This document shows positions 42,501 through 54,539 of a stretch of DNA of 64,000 nucleotides, piece by piece; within the stretch, counting starts at the first letter, position 1; each line of letters opens with the position of its first letter. The notes beneath the pieces are model-generated. The model ran no database searches, was not told the origin of the DNA, and saw nothing but the letters and a program-made list of their open reading frames with translations. A program made the position numbers and the translations under genes. This stretch comes from Pseudocercospora fijiensis CIRAD86 (Eukaryota; Ascomycota; Dothideomycetes; Mycosphaerellales; Mycosphaerellaceae), in NCBI RefSeq assembly GCF_000340215.1, contig NW_006921541.1, positions 305,876 through 369,875 on the forward strand, read 5' to 3'.

Positions 42501-43690
42501 CCTGTGTCTCGGTTGCGCTGACTACTGCTTCCTATCGAGTGCAATATGGAAATCGCACAAGCACCCAATAGTCACTGCGTCGACTCGGCTGAATTGTAAC
42601 GAGCTACCGAGCAAACAGATCTGCTCGTCACAGCAGAAATGTCGCTCAAATATTCTATCGCCCAAACCGTTCATCTTTACGTCGAAGTTGCTTCTCCGGT
42701 AGACGTACAGATCTCGACGATATCTGACGAACCGCCTCTAGAAAGAAGTAAATCCGCGGATCCTAAGCTTTTAGATTCAGGACGGGGATTCTGCGGAGAA
42801 GACGAAATTGTGCTGCTGTAGAGCCGCTGTTGAGGCAGTTTAAGGTGCGGTTGGTTGGGTGTGCAGGGCTGGCCCGTGGTGGGCACTGATAAGGTCGACT
42901 TCAGCAGCCCAAAGCCAGCGCGATTCCTGATCGTGAATCCCTTTCGATCTCTCACCTATCCCGCCTCTACGCGGTCAGCCTGATACATGGACGAGGCGTC
43001 CTTGTCGATGCTTCTGCATTGTCAGCCATTTGATATTTGGATGGTTGTCGTTCTCCGGGACAGTGTTCTTCGAGAACGCCAGACACAACTCTGCTGCTTC
43101 TCACTATCTGATGTGCCAGATATTGGAACAAGGCTAGCGAAAGGAGTCGTCGGCCCCCACAGCGTGGCTTGAACGTGTGAAGACAACGTGGCCAGCGAAC
43201 CACGGACACCACTGACCTCGCACCAAAGGTTATGAGCCAGTGTCATCAAAGCCAAACGACATGTGAAACTGTATGCTTATCAGAGCCTTTCCCAAACGGG
43301 ACGATCCTCTGACAGATGGGGTGATAAGAGATCCTGGCCTCCAGCGACGCGACAAACTGCAGTGTGTTCAACACTTTTTCAAGGCAGGCAGAAAGTTGCT
43401 GTGTTTCCGCGGTTTACATTTCTTGACAGTAGTGAGCTTGCTTCATATAGAAGAATTCTTGGCTGCTTATCCGACTGTTCGTGCAGGGTGTTGAGTTGAG
43501 GCCGGCGAGGATGACCACCACACCTTCTTTCCACCTCGGATGCTTTAGTCTTGCAGGTTTTAGCGGTTGGCTACTTGCATCAGAGACCATGTTGTCGTCG
43601 CGTGAAATGCTAGACTTCAAGATTTTCCAGTCTCGCGGTGAACATGTGCGGTGGCATTCGCTGCCGATCTACGGAAGTTCTTTCTGTGCT
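42501..43690. other. Intergenic 1.2 kb
   Basis: Upstream of the nitrate transporter; normal CpA content; short conflicting ORFs only. It borders the RIP patch that starts near 43,690. Confidence 0.5.
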
Positions 43691-44016
43691 TATTATAACC
43701 CCGGCGGCCTAAACGTAGCAATAGACTGTATCACGCATAGCATAGTGGATTACTTACGTAATACTGCATTGCCGGCGGTTAAATTCGTATCGTTAATTGC
43801 CTCTGTTCTATCTCTTCTATAGTCTAAAATATAGTGTAAAAATTCTTTAAGCTAAGAAGTTACGTGCCTGTTATATAACTAAGCTAACGCGTTATAGACT
43901 ATAACCTAGGTTTCTCGAATTTTCCTATTTCTTAGTTTCCCGGGGTTTTTAGTTTCTTAGGGGTTTTAGTTTCTTTACTATCTCCTCGATATAGAATAGT
44001 ATTATATAAGTAGTAC

Positions 44017-44065
44017 GGTTGTTTTAGCTATAGTATACAAACTTAGTACTATAGCTAAAATAACC
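44017..44065. repeat. Inverted repeat, 18-bp arms
   Basis: Left arm 44,017-44,034 and right arm 44,048-44,065 are reverse complements at 17 of 18 positions (core TTTTAGCTATAGT), with a 13-base loop. Not followed by a T-tract. Confidence 0.8.
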
Positions 44066-44947
44066 TTATTACCGCTATTCTACCTACTTTCGGAATATAG
44101 GTAATTTAGTAGGATTTTTATCTTTATCGTCTCGTCTCTAATAATCTCTATTTTTAACCTACTATCGAGCGAGTATTAACTATATTTTTTCTATCGATAT
44201 ATACTATACTAAACTCGAAACTATCGTACGCTATAGTAATATCGACGTATACTATAGCAATATCGACGTAGCGAAACTACGAGAAATACTATATTATATC
44301 GATATTAAAGAATATTATAACCTTATTTAGTATATTCTCTATATCGAGAAACTACGTATATATTCGATACTATATATACGTATCCTATAGGAAATAGGTA
44401 CCGATATTAAAGAGCGTCTTTTAAAATAGCGGTATTTAGAATAGGGCACTTCTATTAATAGTAGGCCTATTATAAATAGCAGATGTCTTAAGGAACGTGT
44501 TAAAAATGACTTTTAGTAGTACTACAGCCTAGGCGATAAGAAGATAGTCGATATATTATATACCGAGGGCTTTATAGTCTCCTTCTAGTAATACTAGCGT
44601 TTACGGCGGAAGTTCGGTCTTCTACGAAGGATAGTACTCGAAAACAAGAGAGTACTATATAGAGCGATTAAGCGCGTCCTTAAGACCGTAATTTCCTCTA
44701 GTATTAAGTATAATAGCGGATACCGCGCTATTATAAGATATATATAATTATATAGGAAGAACTATTTTATTAGTAGGTTAGTTTAAGCATTCTTTGTTAT
44801 TCTATACCTGTTTGCTTATAGTATACTACTATATATATACTATAGCTAAACTACAATTTACGTCGCTAGAGGGTCTAGATACTAAAGCCCTATAACGACT
44901 ATCCTATCGTACCTTTCCCTAATAATAGGCTAATATGTGCTAGGCTA

Positions 44948-44991
44948 CGATTTATCTGTAGTATAATAAACGTTATACTATAGATAAATCG
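44948..44991. repeat. Inverted repeat, 19-bp arms
   Basis: Left arm CGATTTATCTGTAGTATAA (44,948-44,966) pairs with 44,973-44,991 at 18 of 19 positions across a 6-base loop. The single mismatch is the one TpG in the left arm, which kept its G. Confidence 0.85.
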
Positions 44992-45147
44992 TATTCGATA
45001 TATAGGGATATCTCGAAACAAGAGATTAAAGAGATCCTAAAGCACTATTAAACTGCCCTATACTTATACTACTTAGTGAGCCTCTATCCTCCTCCTAGAC
45101 CCCTAACTCCTAATCGTAAACTAACTATTACGTATATTCGTAAGCTC

Positions 45148-45955
45148 CTACGTCTTAGTAAGAAGCCTTCCTTTCTCCTCTATCTCATCCTCCCAGTCCC
45201 TAGCAGCACCAGTAACAAAACACGCAGCCATGAAATGATCATCCGTAGCATGTGCATCGCGATCCTGAGGATGCTTCATCAATCTCGTGACAGCCCGTCT
45301 CAACGCCGGGCCCCGATTATTCTGAAAGCAATCTTCAACACTTTGTCTAAACTCCAAAGCCCAACCCTCGGGCGGTGTGGGCTGTGCAAAGTTGTTGCGA
45401 AAGTTGAGCATAGGCTCCCACACGTTGCGGAAGAGAATGTGCACGGCACCTCCCGTGCCGATGAGTAGGTGGTTTTCGTTTCGAAGCGGTCTCAATGTGC
45501 TTCCGACCTTGATGTGAAAGTGTGGGTCGAAGCGAGCGTTCATTGAAAGGATCGTTGTCGGCGGGCACTTGTTCGGAAACATTCGAATGAGAATGAGATA
45601 GAATACGTGTCGTGAATCCATTCGAAGTTATTGTTGGGTTGAACGTTGAAGCCTTCGTCTTTGAGGATTCTCATGCAGCGCTCGCCGGTAGGGAGATCTG
45701 GTTCCAGCTTGTAGTCGACGTACTTCGAAGGGTGGACAAATGCAACGGGTGACTTGCCAGGCTTTGGGTTCATGGCAATTTCGATCACATCTCCAGTGGT
45801 ATCCCAATGCGCACCCATCATGATCACACCTTTGATGCCATTTGCAAGTGCTTCGTCGCCGGCCTTCTTCCAGTAATCTGCAGACTCTGATTGCTCTCCC
45901 AACATCATCGTCGAGCCATGTGAGAAGAAATGGACTGGTGTGAGTCCTACTCTCT
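45148..45955 (-). pseudogene. LigB/DODA-type extradiol dioxygenase, frameshifted and truncated
   Basis: The minus-strand frame first reads H-F-F-S-H-G-S-T-M-M and G-A-H-W-D, the metal-ligand histidine blocks of class III extradiol (DOPA-dioxygenase-like) enzymes, to W-I-H-D-T-Y at about 45,600. The continuation, L-I-L-I-R-M-F-P, is in another frame: five extra bases (TCTAT) between the two break the gene. Later family blocks follow, P-H-F-H-I-K-V-G, L-L-I-G-T-G-G-A-V-H and T-D-D-H-F. The expected C-terminus is replaced by RIPped sequence from about 45,170. The 5' exon upstream of 45,955 was not resolved. In life such enzymes open catechol rings with Fe(II); this copy is almost certainly dead. 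Confidence 0.75.
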
Positions 45956-46357
45956 ATGTCAGCGCAGTTTAACAGCGGAGGGCGTGGATGTAGCGTGCCC
46001 ATTGTGCTTGTGCTTCCCCAAAACCTGTGTTTTCGATTCGGGTCAGTGGTGTTCAAGTTACATGCGACTATACAGAAAATGTGTATGTCTCGTGATGGTT
46101 CGCAGGTATGCGAGCTGGTTCATTTCCAGGACAAAGCTGTGACCGAATGTGGTATGTCCCAAGCTTCCGGTGGCGGCTGGTGGGCGAGAAATTATTGCGC
46201 TACGCCTTCCATTATGCTTACTGCTGACTGTAGTCATAGTGGCATGGAGATCGAGATACCATACAATGGAGCTCCAATCCATGACTCTGCCATGAAATGG
46301 TCCCTGTTTGCTGAAATCACAAGTTTCGTTTACAACGTCGCCATAGCCGGACTCAGC
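45956..46357. other. Region between the dioxygenase relic and the cupin gene
   Basis: It should contain the missing first exon of the dioxygenase. A 74-codon minus-strand ORF (46,058-46,282) and its neighbours have no clear splice connection to it. Confidence 0.4.
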
Positions 46358-47758
46358 TCACAAATCTTTGTGATAGTAGCCACCCTTCTCGCCAAACGTC
46401 CTCGACTTGATGACATCCTTCTCGCCACTCTGAATAGCCTGCTCAAATTTTGCGGCGCCCTTTGGATCATTCGCGAACAAGTGATCACGCACGTTGCGTT
46501 GAGGCGTCTCGCCAAGCCATTGGAAGAGGGAGAAGTCCTGGAATTCAGCTGCGCGGAAAATCTCCAAAACTTCCAGAGGCTCATCATCGCTCAGATTCTC
46601 GATGAAATGTCCCATATTTTTCGGAACGATCCCCACATCTCCAGCAGTGTAGTCAAAAGTGCGAGCGGTGCCGGATGAGCCAAAGATGGTCACGCGAGCA
46701 CGTCCTTTGATGAAGAACGACCATTCATCAGCATTAGGATGCCAGTGCATCTCACGCATTGCGCCAGGGTCGATCTCAAGATGTGCAGCAGCGACGGTCT
46801 TGGAGATGGGGAAATTCCTGCTGTCGGTAATTCGAACTTTGCCACCAGATGCAATGATAGGCTCTTGGGCGTCCATCTTGTGCTTGAAATTCAGCTTCGA
46901 TTTTTTGTAGGCTTGCGGCTTCTCCTTGTCGAGAGGACCAGGCAGTGAGCCTTGGAAGATGTACTTCTCCTCCTCGGGAAGGGTTTCGAACACCTCAGGT
47001 GGCAATCTGAAGTTTTCAGCAACAACGGACTTGGGAGTGTGTATGAGCCAGTCGGTTAGGAGGAAAGTACTCTCTTCGCTGAATCCACCATCGTCGAAGA
47101 TGAGGAGAAATTCCGTTCCGTTCGGACTTAGACCCTGCAAAGAGTGAGGATGACCCGGCGGGAAGTACCACAGATCACCCTTTTCAAAGTCGTCGATGAA
47201 TGCTCCGCCTTCAGTGTCGAGTGCGGTCACTCGAACGCTGCCTTCAAGCACATAAGCCCACTCTGCTTCTTTGTGCCAGTGCAGCTCACGGATAACGCCC
47301 TCGTCGAGACGCATGTTGACACCGGCCAGTTCTACTGAAGTTGGAAGCTCCTTGCTGGTGGTCTGTCGAGTCCAGCCTCCCTCCTCAATACGGATATGAG
47401 AGTCGGCGTAGCTCCTGCTAACTGTCAGCAATGTTCAAATGTTCATCGAACACCGAACTTACCATCGCATATTCTTGAAATCACCATGGTCTGTTGACGG
47501 CGGTCTGATCATGTCAGGGTTCTGCCTCTCGCGATCTCGATTGCGCGGTCCAAGAACATCAGTGCCATCTCCATTTCGCAGTGGCTCCGGTTGCAGGTTT
47601 CGGCCAACGCTATCAATCTTGTGATCGTACGGGTCGTTGTGGTCCTTCCGGTATGGTGTTTCAGTATGCACCAATGGATGTTGCCGGACCGGTGACGCCA
47701 AGCATGACGCCGACAGTAAAGCTGATGCGAACAGGGTGAGTGAATGCATCTTGGCCAA
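46358..47758 (-). CDS. Secreted bicupin oxalate decarboxylase
   Basis: Exons 47,758-47,463 and 47,414-46,358, split by a 48-nt intron (47,415-47,462; GTAAGT donor, CTGAC branch, CAG acceptor) that completes a Trp codon; 450 residues. Residues 1-21 form a signal peptide (a second Met at residue 4 is a possible start). Two cupin domains follow: H144, H146, E150 and H189 in the first, H322, H324, E329 and H368 in the second, the Mn ligand sets. Fungal oxalate decarboxylases convert oxalate to formate and CO2 outside the cell or in the wall, limiting oxalate build-up in acid. An oxalate oxidase activity cannot be excluded from sequence alone. Confidence 0.9.
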
Positions 47759-48229
47759 GCCTCCCCGTACCTTCAGCGAGCTCGATGAAGATCGAAGAAG
47801 TATCCAACCAGCTCTCGGAGGTCAGTGATATAAAGAGACTTCTAAGTTCCGGCAATAGCCAGGGTGGACGGCGTGCGAACTCCGCTTCCTTTGCCGACGT
47901 CAGTCACACCACCGACCATCTGCTCATATACGACTTCACGTTCGCACATACGCGCTTTTGCCGCCTTGTTAACGACGACAGCCCGACTATCTACGAGAAA
48001 GCATTAGCGACATTCAGACCTCATCGCCGCCCGTGGCTAGCACAGGCAAATTAATTGAGGAGAAATTTCTTGGCTGGAGGAGCAACGGCTCGAGCGCGTC
48101 AAGCGGAGAGGGAGGGTACTACACTCAGCCGCAGTACCCTTTATACCCGCATTACCCGACATTGGTAAAATCCATGCTCGGCCACGTTCCTCTCAATTCG
48201 AACAGCAGTCAAAGGAACAAACCCAGACC
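47759..48229. promoter_or_regulatory. Divergent promoter region (oxalate decarboxylase / DUF1275)
   Basis: A 470-bp gap between two start codons facing away from each other. A TATA-like GATATAAAGAG lies at about 47,828. It must hold both promoters; no specific regulator site was recognised. Confidence 0.5.
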
Positions 48230-49090
48230 ATGTCTAACACCACATCATATGGCACCATCGAAGACGCGCGACCAGCCGGAAATGGTCGTATCTTCAGCAG
48301 CTCCAACGAGGAACGAATAGGACTGCTTCATGGCAACACGAAAGCGTCCAATGGCACATTCTCGCGACTGAGAAGCCACTTCGCAGCCAATGTGAGCAAT
48401 ACGTGGGGCGATATAGCTCTCCTTCTGTGCTACATCATCACAGGTCTGCTCGACAGTAGCAGTGTGTATACCTGGGGATCATTCGTGTCAATGCAGACCG
48501 GAAACACGATTTATCTCGGAGCAGGAATTGTCGCTCCGAATGAAGACAATCGTTGGTTTCGAGCGCTGGTCTCAATTGCAGCTTTCTGCATCGGATCCGC
48601 CTTCTTCTCTCGCTTCCACAGATATTTTGGAGCGAAGAGACGATGGGTAATTGTTGCGTCCTACACGATTCAACTTATTTTCATCATTGCCGCTGCAGTG
48701 ATGGTCACGATTGGACCTGACACTGGGCCCAAAGGTCCAATCACTGTTTGGAGTGTTGCGCCGATTGGACTCCTCGGGTTACAGTCAGCAGGTCAGGCGT
48801 ACATGAGTCGGGTACTGAAGTATGGCGGATTGACCAGCGTGGTCCTTACATCGATCTACTGCGACTTGTTCGCTGACGAGAAGTTCTTTGCTGCACCGAC
48901 CGGGAACGCGGAGAGGAACAGGAGAGCGGCAGCCGCGATTCTGTTGCTCATCGGTGCCATGTTCGGCGGACTTTTCGCACACAGCTCGATCGGCCTGATG
49001 GGTGCAATTTGGACGGGTGCTGTGCTCAAACTAGGCATTGTACTTGCCTGGTGCTTTTGGGCTGCTGAGAATGTAGGAGGCGATAGCTGA
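48230..49090 (+). CDS. DUF1275 (YoaK-like) integral membrane protein
   Basis: 286 residues, single exon. A cytosolic N-terminal 55 residues is followed by six or so hydrophobic helices (about 60-80, 92-104, 110-128, 138-160, 172-192, 232-281). The G-L-L-D-S-S-S-V and M-Q-T-G-N-T segments in the first third and the later G-L-Q-S-A-G-Q-A are the conserved DUF1275 pattern. The family is present in bacteria and fungi and is suspected to transport small molecules, but no function is settled. It shares its promoter region with the oxalate decarboxylase, so a link with organic acid handling is conceivable but unproven. Confidence 0.85.
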   Translation: MSNTTSYGTIEDARPAGNGRIFSSSNEERIGLLHGNTKASNGTFSRLRSHFAANVSNTWGDIALLLCYIITGLLDSSSVYTWGSFVSMQTGNTIYLGAGIVAPNEDNRWFRALVSIAAFCIGSAFFSRFHRYFGAKRRWVIVASYTIQLIFIIAAAVMVTIGPDTGPKGPITVWSVAPIGLLGLQSAGQAYMSRVLKYGGLTSVVLTSIYCDLFADEKFFAAPTGNAERNRRAAAAILLLIGAMFGGLFAHSSIGLMGAIWTGAVLKLGIVLAWCFWAAENVGGDS

Positions 49091-50146
49091 AGAGGAGTGA
49101 CGACCCTTCCAAAGGATTGTCATTGTCTCTGCAAGTTGGTGCGAACTTCTCGAGGAAAAACCTGCTGCATCACCTCTTCTGATGAGTTCATGAGTATCGC
49201 GGCTCTGATATTGGTTGAGCTGCGGCACTCATGCCTTGTTTACCCCTTATCAGGCAGAATAACGGCAGCAATTGCACTTGCAGGCAGCAGAACCGTTTCA
49301 GCAGAACTGCATAGATACAAATTATGATATTAAATCAATCAAAGCCACAGTAACTTCCCTCATCTCTCCATCGTATCATCGGTTACCCACAACCTCCAAC
49401 AACAAAAAGCCTTGAGTCCTCTAACCCAGCATCACGGGCTATACTCACACATGGAACATTCCCTCCACCACCGAATTTCTCAAAACCTGCCCCCAACTCA
49501 TCACAGACGCCAGACTCATCGTTAAAAAATCTGAATTCGAGCTGACAGGACCCGAAGGTGAAGACGATCCCGAAAAAAAAAATCATAGCACTAAATGTAC
49601 AAAATCCGGAAACGGACTCCAAAGCTTGAATTCTCGAGCCCACTTCCAGTCTCAAGAATTTCAAATTCTGTAAAACGGCCCGGAAGTTGCTATGATTCCG
49701 TGTTGAGGGCGAGGCTGCTATCGAGATTAGGTGAGTTTTGGTTTCCATCACATGATTCGCCTCGTGATGAATGATGGATGGAATGATACGTAGCTCCGAT
49801 GGTGATTGTAGCCAATTCTTTAGTAGCATTGGCAGGATGCCATGAGAAAACTCTAATACATGTTGTAGTTAGTGTACGAAAGATCACCATGACTTTCCGA
49901 GATTAGAAGTTTTGTACAGGGCGCAAAAGCTGTATCGGGAATTCATGCTGCTGCTATTCGTGGACCATCACCAACCCGGCGCGAAGATGAGAATGACTGC
50001 AAATTCCATTCGCTTACTACCAGTCCGTACCATAACAACTTTATTCCAATGCCAGCATCCATCTCACCCCAATCCCATCATTCAAACCAACCTCATGTAT
50101 ATCTCTCTTCAAACCCATTCAAAACCCCCCCTTCCCCTACAGTACC
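49091..50146. other. Intergenic 1.05 kb
   Basis: Short ORFs only (for example 49,383-49,829 on the minus strand, with poor composition and an A-run at 49,574-49,583). A T/A-rich patch near 49,320-49,345 may be the 3' end of the DUF1275 gene. Confidence 0.5.
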
Positions 50147-51403
50147 TCAATCCTCCCGTCCCCACCACCCCCTCCACCACCCACCCCCTTGCTGCTCCCC
50201 ACTCTTATACGGATACGCTCCAGGCCCAGCATAACTCTTCGTAGCATACGGGATGGGCACACCATAGGTCGGAGCCTCTTCTGTCGTAGTAGTGGTGCAA
50301 CTCGTACTCGTAGAATCCGGACCAAAAGTCGGGAAAGTTTCCAAATTGGTGGCAGTGCCTGGCAAGCGAGGACGGGAAGAGAATGAAGGGGTGGGGGTAA
50401 TGCTGAGACTTGGAGAAGGATAAGGGTAGGGATTTGGAGGTGTTGGGAAGCCGGTTGAGGGGGTTGTGGAAGTGTTGCGGGTGTTGGTGATTGGGTCGCC
50501 GAGGGTGGAGGTGGTGAGTCCAGTGCTCAAGCTTACACCAGTAGATAGGCTCAAAGATGGATATGGGGCGGTTGGGTAAGGGTAAGGTTTTGGAGACGAG
50601 GAGCGAGTGTTTGTGATGGGCGAAATTGGGGTTGATCCAGTGCCGGTTAACGACCACGTTCCAGTCCTAGGTCTGCTGGAGAAAGTTGGAGTGAAAGAAG
50701 AAGTGTTGTTTTGCAGGGTTACGTAGGTGGTGGTGCCGATGGTAGTAGTGATCGTAGTGGTCAAGAAGGAGCTCGTTGTGGAATTGGAACCATAGTACGG
50801 CGGTCGACCTGGATTGGTAGGATACGAGCTTGGTGGGACTGCGGTGCCAGTCGGGAAAGGACCGTAAGATTTCGTGATGTTGTACGAAGGTGCTGTGTAC
50901 GAAGGAATGTAAGACGAAGCACCGGTAGATAATGAAGGCAAGGTCACAGTCAGAGTGACTTGAGATGTGGAAGTCAAAGTCGTATCAGTCGACGACTCAG
51001 TCAAAGTACCAGTGCGAGGTCTACTAGTGAAGCTAGGCGTAAAACCCGTAGATCCAGGCACCGAACTCGTGTTGCTAAAACCGATGGGATCTCCAACAGT
51101 CGAAGAAGAGGAAGTCGGGAAGCCAGTAGACAAAGAAACCACAGAAGTGACTGTCACCAGAGAAGTGCTGCCGGTGCCATAGCTGCTGGGTGGGCCGTAA
51201 GGCTTTGGAGGCCCATATGGTTTTGGCGGCCCGTAAGGCTTGGGGTTGTAGCTGGGCGGCGACAAGGCTTCTTTCTTTGCGAATTTCACTAGAGAAGATC
51301 AGTGCTGCGATTTTAATGTGCAGAGAGAGTGCGTACCGTCAACTGGCTTGGCCGTAGTGGCCACGAGCAGTGTGACCAGTGGCAAAGCTGTCGAGAACCT
51401 CAT
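50147..51403 (-). CDS. Secreted Ser/Thr/Pro-rich cell-wall-type protein
   Basis: Exon 1 51,403-51,337 encodes Met plus a typical signal peptide (about 19 residues, ending T-A-K). A 48-nt intron, 51,289-51,336 (GTACGC donor, CTAG acceptor), joins it to exon 2, 51,288-50,147; 402 residues. The mature part starts basic, then has three P-Y-G-P-P units, then a long Ser/Thr-rich region with several copies of an F-[ST]-S-R-P-R-[TL] motif, presumably heavily O-glycosylated. Cys is nearly absent and the C-terminus (Gly/Trp-rich) lacks a GPI signal. Surface or extracellular role is inferred. No known family. Confidence 0.72.
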
Positions 51404-52828
51404 AGTTGCTGACTTTTGCTTGCCTGATAATGAAAGAAAACCGGCTGGCGACTTGATGAGCAGGTACGGCAAGGCAAAAGCAGCAAGAAACGAATGACTG
51501 CTCGAAAGGACGGAGCGTGCAACGGAAAGACAGCTGTGCACAAATGCTATTTCTTATACTTGTTTGACATGTTCTGCGGAACCATCGACGAGCCTCCTGT
51601 CGGGATTGTGTGAGCAAGACCGAAACGCAATCAATGCGACTTTCCACTTGCGATGTTGACGTAGCGCGAGTTCCTGCAGCTATCACACACATCTTGCTTC
51701 GGAAAATGGCCTTGATCGTTGTCAAATTGTCGATGGGCGATAGACTGCTCAAGGGATGACGGAATCAGGCAGAAATTGGAAGCCGTGGCGTTTGCTGAGA
51801 TACCTGTACATTGGCAGTCGCAGCAGACCGTTCCTGGGCCACTTCCGACAGCCAGGTTGGTGTGGCATCACAGTATGCAAATGTTGGTGCGGCTGCATGA
51901 TGTAGCTGCACAAAGCCGCGGGTGTAGCGCATACTGACAGCCCGGTATGACTCCCCGCAAGGGAACCCGCTGATGTACGCAGTGCAACGAGCCAGTCGAT
52001 CGGCGCCTGAGCCTCATGAGTCCAGATTTGCGTTGTCGAAAAGACGACAGCTCTCCGTCTTCCCAAGGCGCGCAGCTGTCTTCAGATTGCACAGGCTTTC
52101 CAGTCATTCTGCTGCCCAGCTCCTTCTGACAAGCCATTTGGAGATGCAACACATTCTCGTGCTTTCGGAAAGATCTCATATGGGACAGATCATTTGGTGT
52201 CACCTGTCCCCGTTTGCTGCCGAAATGATTGTCTGCAGGTTGCAGAGCCGCAGATCCACTCGGAACATGAATCACATTTTCAGCTTGGATTCAGTCTCAT
52301 CTGATTTGATCTTGCTTCGGTGAGGACGTGTGCTACCCAACGCTTGTGGGTTTATTTGGAAGCTGAATTCAAGTTCCTTGGGCACGAGTTTGAGATGTCG
52401 TGGTTGCCACACCTATTCATATTTCGAAAGGCCAGCTGCGGATTCAGATAGGCGTTTTGTGGCTTATGCAAGGGGTGATTGTGCATGAGGCCAAATGCAG
52501 GTGAAGCTGCAGGTACTGTGCGACACGACTGAGCCTTGCCGTCGTGAAGCTCGCACAGCGTCGTCCGTTGCATGACGCGTAGAAGACCGTCACAAAGCTT
52601 CATTTGCAAGCTTCATTTCAGCTTTCCTTTCTCAGCGCTTACCGGTTTCATGCAGAGGAGGCAGCAAAATTTTTGAGGTCTTGCAGACTTCGCATAGCTC
52701 GCATGATGGCAGCAAGGCGGCCAGCGTGGCTCTATATTGCCAAGAAAGGTTTCAGATACCACAAAACTCCTTGCTCTTAGCCAAAGGAAATAGTCGAGAG
52801 CTAGGTGGGATCAAGCGAAAAGGTTTGA
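51404..52828. other. Intergenic 1.4 kb
   Basis: No supported gene; ORFs up to 135 codons on both strands conflict and lack domains. It holds the promoter of the secreted protein and the 3' end of the Ldb17-like gene. Confidence 0.5.
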
Positions 52829-54539
52829 TCAGGTCTCGGCGTTTTCATCGGCGAAGGGACTTCTGGTATCATCCCGCGATATCGCAGCTCCTTGGCTCGC
52901 TGCATTAATCTTCGGCAGACTGGTCGGTTTCCTTCTCGCCTTTGGTGGTGGTGGCTTGGGAGGTACTTTAAGAAGCTGATCATCGCCGTTCGTCTTGCCA
53001 TTGACACCAGGCTTGCTCATCTTCCGCATACGTCTGGGGAGGGGTACACTTGGCTTCTCCTTCACAACCTTTGCGCTCACATCTTGTACGCTCAGGCTGC
53101 TGACTGATGCTTCTGCAATAGACATCCCCAAAAGCTTCTTCGCGACTTCTGACTCTGATGGCGCGCCTTCTTGGAGCTTTTCGTTGAGCTTTTCCTCGAG
53201 TTCATGGTCGTCCTCGTCGCCTTCATCTCGTAGCCACTCGATTTGCTTGCATCGAATCACCAGTCGGATGACAGTCTCATCCACTGGCGCAAAGTGTGCT
53301 GATGACCTGTTCACAAGCAGATATAGAAGCTTCCGGACCTCTTCGCGCTTGTAGTTGTTACCCTCTTTTGCAAGTTGTGTGTTCTTCAACAGCGGGCAAA
53401 GAACACGGAGATAGGTGTGTCTCAATGCTCGCTGGCCGTCCCTTTCCACGCCGTCAGGCGAAAGGCCCGCGTCTGCGCTACCAGGATCCAGATCAAGCAG
53501 GTTCCTGATGATAACGTCGACCAGAACGTGCAAGTCATTGGTATAAAAGTACTCGTAAGTAGCAGGAGTCGTGAATAGGAGATAGAAGAGCTTCAGAATC
53601 ATGAGTTGGCGGCCGAGCTCGGTCTCGCGATTGAGAAGAAGAATGATGTTCTCTCCAAAGGTGCGGTATGAAGGCCCATGCATCGACAAAAGCTTCAGTA
53701 TTCGATTCGTGACCGGCGCGTTGTGCTCTCCCGGAGATACAGGCGCGTTCGCCAGCACCATGTATTGCTCATTCAGAACCAGCAGAACTCTAATGATCGG
53801 ATAGTGGTAAGGGTCTTCGGCGTCGTCGGAAAGTTCTTCTATCAATTGAAAGAGGTACAGAATGAAAGCGTCATCGACGCTGATTATGTCCTCTCGTGTC
53901 AGTCTCTGAATGCGGGACATTTCGAAGAGAAGCTCTAGTAGAAGTCGATGGAGGCCGACATCATCATGCCGCTTGGCGCGGACCAATTCTACGAGACGTG
54001 GAAACGCGCGCTCGCCCTGCATCATTTCGAATGTAGATTCATTGTAGCGGCCGTCAAAGAGCAGCACCGCTGCAGCAAGGTGCAGAGTGTCCGCATCGTC
54101 TTCTTGGAGCAGACAGTATAGGATTTGCCTGCGGACGTATTCCTGGTTCTCCTTGAACACTGGCGCATCGAGCAGCTTATAGCAGCATCGTGCTATGTCA
54201 TACTCCGACTGCAAATACTCCTCTTACGCAAGTCAGCATCTTGCCCAGGGTCTGGTCCATGCCCAGCTCGGCCGCCACTCTGTACCTACTCTTGAAGTTG
54301 GTGGTATATTGCAAATAGCTTCTCAGGGTATTATCGATCTGCTCGTGGTTCTCGCTGGGCGCACCGACAATCTCGTCCAGCTCTATATCGTGCCTCTATC
54401 AGCTTGGCCTTCAATTGCGCCTTCACATGCAAGTGATCATAGGGCATTTTGGCGGCGGGAGGTCGAGGTTGGTTGCCGTACCTGCCCAGAACTGCTCTTC
54501 ATTCTCGACTGTGTATTGCACTCCATCTTCTTCCTCCAT
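52829..54539 (-). CDS. LDB17: Ldb17/Dip1/SPIN90-like actin regulator
   Basis: Three exons: 54,539-54,482, 54,382-54,290 and 54,222-52,829. The introns are 54,383-54,481 (GTACGG donor, TAG acceptor) and 54,223-54,289 (GTAGGT donor, CTGAC branch, AAG acceptor). Frame is kept throughout; 514 residues starting M-E-E-E-D. An armadillo-like helical region of about 330 residues (including L-F-E-M-S-R, Y-P-I-I-R-V-L-L-V-L-N-E-Q-Y and Y-L-R-V-L-C-P-L-L-K-N-T-Q) matches the SPIN90/Ldb17 leucine-rich domain. The C-terminal 100 residues are basic and Pro-rich, including a P-P-K-P-P-P-P stretch that could bind SH3 domains. Family proteins activate Arp2/3 to nucleate seed filaments at endocytic patches. 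Confidence 0.87.

Larger units (their letters stand above)
43690..45170. mobile_element. Small RIPped repeat patch, element type unknown
   Basis: CpA and TpG are depleted from about 43,690 to 45,170 while both flanks are normal. On the plus strand a frame from about 44,226 to 44,750, broken by TAG/TAA, contains I-K-E-R-L-L-K and L-R-R-K-F-G-L-L-R-R with a basic tail, possibly a DNA-binding or transposon-encoded protein; I cannot name it. Two long perfect-stem palindromes lie near the ends. The right border cuts the dioxygenase pseudogene. Confidence 0.6.
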
